Part shown: positions 5,951 to 8,243 of the stretch, one piece after another
Numbering within the stretch: position 1 is the stretch's first letter
Layout of the letters: every line of letters begins with the position of its first letter
Position numbers and translations under genes: made by a program
Notes under the pieces: model-generated
What the model saw: only the letters and a program-made list of their open reading frames with translations
Told to the model about the DNA's origin: nothing
Database searches by the model: none
NCBI GenBank assembly: GCA_947037995.1
Contig: CAMQUV010000037.1
Coordinates: 1-8,243, forward strand
Direction of reading: 5' to 3'
Origin: an uncultured Rikenellaceae bacterium
GTDB taxonomy: Bacteria; Bacteroidota; Bacteroidia; Bacteroidales; Rikenellaceae
DNA length: 8,243 nt

Positions 5951-6842
5951 TTTTATTTTTCGGGTTTAAGGGTTTTTGTTCTGAGATTCTTTTTGAGCAC
6001 CATTGACCGACACTTTTTTTCTCTTTCTTTGTGCAGTCCGCAACATACGGGTGAGTGCCGGAGAACAAAGCCCCGGAGGTGCCCGGGTTCTGGTCTAGCC
6101 CCTTACTAGCTTTTGATGTTGAACGTTTGGATGCTTTTATTTTTTCGCCATCTGTGACAGATTCGGAAGTGCTAGATATAGAACATTTGCAGCCCCAAAG
6201 TGAACCGGGATAATTAGATTTTAAAAACGGGTCGTCAAAAGCGAAGACTTTATTATATAGAGCTACGTGCTGACTTCGGGGGTTTACCGAAGTTGATGGC
6301 AGCCATATAATATTTGGGAATATATCTACATTACGTTCTATCTCGCGCCACTGTTGAGCAAAATTTGCTCGTATCATAGCGGTCGAATACTCCGTCTCAA
6401 GCCAATTTGTATTATACTGACTTATTACGCTCTCGCTCGCCTCCTTAAACTTTGAAAAGCTACGTGGCTTCCCTTTTTCGTCCCACATTAAGGCGTGAAG
6501 CTCATTTTGTTGTTTATGTGTTTTGAAAGCCGAGAAGACTATATTATTATCCTTTAACTCTTTTACAAAATCGAAATCGTCATCACCATAATTAACCTCA
6601 CCAAAAGATATGTCAACAGCTTTATTTAGCGCATTAACAGTATGTTCAAATAAAAGCGGCTCGATGTCCTTTTTGGGGTCAAAATCCGCACTGGTAATAT
6701 TACGCAGCGCACGCTCGAGCGCGACTTCGCCAATGGTTAATTTTTCGCCCGTATCACTTAGATTCAGACAACCACAAGAACTACTATAAAGCTCTGTGAT
6801 TTGTTTTTTTAATTGCCGCCCTCGAGAGTGAGGGCTTAACGA
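5934..6842 (-). CDS. Mu F/gp30-like head morphogenesis domain, no normal start; probably made by -1 frameshift from the portal gene
   Basis: The frame is open for 302 codons from 6842. Numbered from there it has an N-terminal ELYSSSCGCLN (17-27), helices, FSAFKTHKQQNEL (103-115), then the Mu F core with NPRSQH (187-192), DDPF (203-206) and WGCKC (216-220), and a tail QNPGTSGALFSGTHPY (250-265). Mu F is a minor head protein that acts in capsid assembly. The first ATG (6488) falls in the middle of the conserved domain and would lose everything before residue 119. No ATG, GTG or TTG exists in this frame between the stop at 6861-6863 and 6488; one CTG is present, far inside the domain. A -1 slip in the overlapping portal gene enters this frame exactly. 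The alternative is a sequencing indel in a run of As or Ts. Confidence 0.75.
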   Translation of the reverse strand, partial: SLSPHSRGRQLKKQITELYSSSCGCLNLSDTGEKLTIGEVALERALRNITSADFDPKKDIEPLLFEHTVNALNKAVDISFGEVNYGDDDFDFVKELKDNNIVFSAFKTHKQQNELHALMWDEKGKPRSFSKFKEASESVISQYNTNWLETEYSTAMIRANFAQQWREIERNVDIFPNIIWLPSTSVNPRSQHVALYNKVFAFDDPFLKSNYPGSLWGCKCSISSTSESVTDGEKIKASKRSTSKASKGLDQNPGTSGALFSGTHPYVADCTKKEKKSVGQWCSKRISEQKPLNPKNKNGEKH

Positions 6843-6848
6843 AAAAAA
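6818..6848 (-). promoter_or_regulatory. Candidate programmed -1 frameshift signal
   Basis: Read on the minus strand, the portal frame GGT TTT TTT CGT TAA contains T_TTT_TTT (6848-6842) in the correct X_XXY_YYZ phase. A 6-nt spacer (6841-6836) including the portal stop TAA follows, then a perfect hairpin GCCCTC (6835-6830), loop ACTCTC, GAGGGC (6823-6818). The slip, spacer and stem match the layout of known -1 sites, and the shifted frame is the Mu F frame. No T-run follows the hairpin, so it is not an intrinsic terminator in this direction. Confidence 0.55.
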
Positions 6849-8101
6849 CCGCGACCTTTCTCACCTATTGCCATAGGCTGATTGTTTATTATCCCACGAA
6901 GTTGCTGCACCTCTGCCGTTAATTCGGTTAAATCAGATAAGCTAACAGGCGAAGCTGCAATAATGGCTTGCGCGCCACCATCGGGGACAGGTATGCCATA
7001 TTTTTTATAGTAATAATCGGCAGGGATAACAATTTTATTGGCAAGTTTCATATCTATATCGATACGTTCTTTCAAACAAATATGGTCTTCTTCTTCAACC
7101 ATAAAATGCCCCTCGCCCGGATTGAAGCCGTGAATCTCTAGCAATCTCAGAAATTGCCCATTTAGAATATCGAGGACAAACTGTCTATCCGAAGCGAAGA
7201 CATTGTCTTCGCTCTGCTGATGCACGTCTCCCTTATAATTGCCACCCTCAGCATCAAGGGTCATAGTATTGCGAATAAACCCTTTGGAGATTTGCTTGTC
7301 GCAGAAGTCGGCGAATCGTTCAAAAGCATCTGCCGAAGAATTTGCTTGAGCATTAATAAACTCAAAACTGGTTTCGTTTGGTATAATTGCAAATCCTTTT
7401 GAGACAGCAGTACGGCAGGCCGTGGCTAATTCGTCTCGAGCAGCCTCATTATAACTCGGGTACTTGGCAACGCGAAACGGGAACGCAAAAAGTTCGTTAA
7501 ATGTCGCCCAGTCCGAAATATCCCCACGCTTGAGAAGCACCCACGGAATAGCCTTGAGCAGCAACCCAAGGTCATCGGCTTTACCGACCCTCATAACATA
7601 GTTAGGGTAATTGCCGGCGGTTATATCCACGCCCTGACGGTCGGCAACTTTATTAACAACCATACCACTATGTGGTATATAGTGTTTGGGAGAGATGGCA
7701 TTGTAATTATTAAATATTCCACCCGACAAATCTACCCAGTAGGCCATCGCTCCGGTAAATTTAGATTTAACCCAATCGGAGGTCATCAGTCGAAATTCGG
7801 AGCTTCGCATCAGACTGTTGACAGCCTCATTCTCTTTGCCATCATTATCGGTAAAACGAAATGTTGTGAATTGGATTTTGTCCAGGCGTTTATCCGTGAC
7901 AGCAGTAAGGTGCAAATCCAGTAATATGTCGTTGTAGTAGTCTAGTAATTTTATTCGAGAGGGGGTTTGTGGATTCTCGGCCGCTTTCATAGCCATCCTA
8001 AAATCAGCCATTGAAAATCCCTCGCGTTTGGGTGCAATAGGTATAGTCTCAATAGGTGGGAGGGCTTTTTTACTTTGTGGTGCAGTGGTTTTATTTTTCA
8101 T
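6836..8101 (-). CDS. Phage portal protein, Mu gp29 (DUF935) family
   Basis: A 421-residue portal protein, which forms the ring through which DNA enters the head. Diagnostic segments: LLDYYNDILLDLHLTAVTDKR (52-72), the core motif GDISDWATFNELFAFPFRVAKY (193-214), which matches the Mu gp29 region of W-x-x-F-x-E-x-F-x-x-P-x-R-x-x-KY, then SKGFAIIPNETSFEFINA (234-251), GDVHQQSEDN (291-300) and an acidic C-terminal domain. It is somewhat shorter than Mu gp29 (about 510). The start ATG at 8101 follows an AT-rich leader (CACAATTCAAATG) 42 nt after the preceding stop. Just before its own stop (..GRGFFR) the message carries a slippery T-run and hairpin, so a portion of ribosomes may continue into the Mu F frame and make a fusion of 420 + 302 residues. 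Confidence 0.9.
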   Translation of the reverse strand: MKNKTTAPQSKKALPPIETIPIAPKREGFSMADFRMAMKAAENPQTPSRIKLLDYYNDILLDLHLTAVTDKRLDKIQFTTFRFTDNDGKENEAVNSLMRSSEFRLMTSDWVKSKFTGAMAYWVDLSGGIFNNYNAISPKHYIPHSGMVVNKVADRQGVDITAGNYPNYVMRVGKADDLGLLLKAIPWVLLKRGDISDWATFNELFAFPFRVAKYPSYNEAARDELATACRTAVSKGFAIIPNETSFEFINAQANSSADAFERFADFCDKQISKGFIRNTMTLDAEGGNYKGDVHQQSEDNVFASDRQFVLDILNGQFLRLLEIHGFNPGEGHFMVEEEDHICLKERIDIDMKLANKIVIPADYYYKKYGIPVPDGGAQAIIAASPVSLSDLTELTAEVQQLRGIINNQPMAIGEKGRGFFR

Positions 8102-8143
8102 TTGAATTGTGTTTAAATGGTATTTATAGGCGTTTAAAAGTAG

Positions 8144-8201
8144 TTACCGCGCGAGGTTGTACCTCCGTGAATCACTGTAGACTGTTTTATTGTATCGAGT
8201 T
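8144..8201 (-). CDS. C-terminal end of the gene upstream of the portal, probably terminase large subunit (partial)
   Basis: Eighteen codons ending in TAA (8146-8144) read TRYNKTVYSDSRRYNLAR on the minus strand, in an open frame to the end of biological sequence. In Mu-like phages the large terminase (gp28 in Mu) directly precedes the portal, and a basic Tyr/Arg-rich tail is plausible for it. The fragment is too short to identify by itself, so the name is from gene order. The rest of the gene is lost to the contig end and adapter. Confidence 0.5.
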
Positions 8202-8243
8202 AGATCGGAAGAGCGTCGTGTAGGGAAAGAGTGTAGGCTATAG
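8202..8243. other. Illumina TruSeq adapter read-through (non-biological)
   Basis: Bases 8202-8234 match the 33-nt TruSeq read-2 side adapter, beginning AGATCGGAAGAGCGTCGTGT. The next eight bases AGGCTATA (8235-8242) are the reverse complement of TATAGCCT, the TruSeq HT i5 index D501, and the final G starts the next constant part. The match is from memory of the adapter set, but the layout adapter-index-constant is exact. The phage sequence therefore ends at about 8201. Confidence 0.97.

Noticed and set aside
5934..6488. Mu F-like gene starting at the ATG at 6488 (184 residues)
   Set aside because: Conserved in-frame sequence continues 118 codons upstream to the portal end, including ELYSSSCGCLN and FSAFKTHKQQNEL; the ATG is in the middle of the domain.
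6803..6864. Separate Mu F start at GTG 6864 followed by an A7-run indel
   Set aside because: This frame (VRKVAVFFVKPSLSRAAIKK) reaches the Mu F frame only if one A is removed from the A7 run. Possible as a sequencing error, but the phased slip site plus hairpin explains the data without changing a base; kept as the main alternative.
1..8201. CRISPR arrays, IS elements, rRNA or complete tRNA genes
   Set aside because: No regularly spaced repeats, no transposase other than the MuB helper ATPase, and no rRNA or full cloverleaf sequence was seen.

Overview
The window is part of a Mu-like transposable phage or prophage, probably from a Bacteroidota host. The Mu assignment rests on recognisable families: the C-terminal part of a MuB-type transposition ATPase, a DUF3164 protein, a GemA/gp16-like protein, a Mu gp29 (DUF935) portal, a Mu F/gp30 head morphogenesis domain and a Mu G/gp31 virion morphogenesis protein. 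The Bacteroidota host is an inference. Most genes start after A-rich leaders such as AAACAAATAACAAAATG with no clear Shine-Dalgarno sequence, one gene has a promoter candidate of the TTTG / TAnnTTTG type, and the proteins resemble those I know from Bacteroidales phages.

Layout. Positions 1-4275 are an early operon read rightward: MuB (5' end cut by the window edge), a RecA/RadA-like P-loop ATPase, DUF3164, then small genes (a CxC/CxxC protein, two unrecognised proteins, a YopX-family protein, a small membrane protein), a GemA-like protein and a short basic protein. Two nearly identical 54-nt structured elements (2003-2056 and 2453-2506) lie between the small genes and bracket one of them. Positions 8201-4292 are read leftward and converge on the early operon: the last 18 codons of a probable terminase, portal, Mu F-like head morphogenesis, Mu G-like protein, a tail-terminator-like protein, and finally a secreted-protein gene with its own promoter candidate that looks like a moron (cargo gene).

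The most interesting point is the portal/Mu F junction. The Mu F reading frame covers the whole expected domain but has no ATG, GTG or TTG in its first 118 codons. It is entered exactly by a -1 slip on T_TTT_TTT at the last codons of the portal gene, followed by a 6-nt spacer holding the portal stop and a 6-bp GC-rich hairpin. This has the layout of a programmed -1 frameshift that would make a portal-Mu F fusion of 722 residues. A homopolymer indel is the main alternative.

The last 42 bases (8202-8243) are not biological: they match Illumina TruSeq adapter read-through, including a recognisable i5 index. The biological sequence ends at about 8201. No stretch over 300 bases is without a gene once the Mu F frame is extended upstream of its first ATG. 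The major capsid protein, protease/scaffold and tail genes are not in this window.
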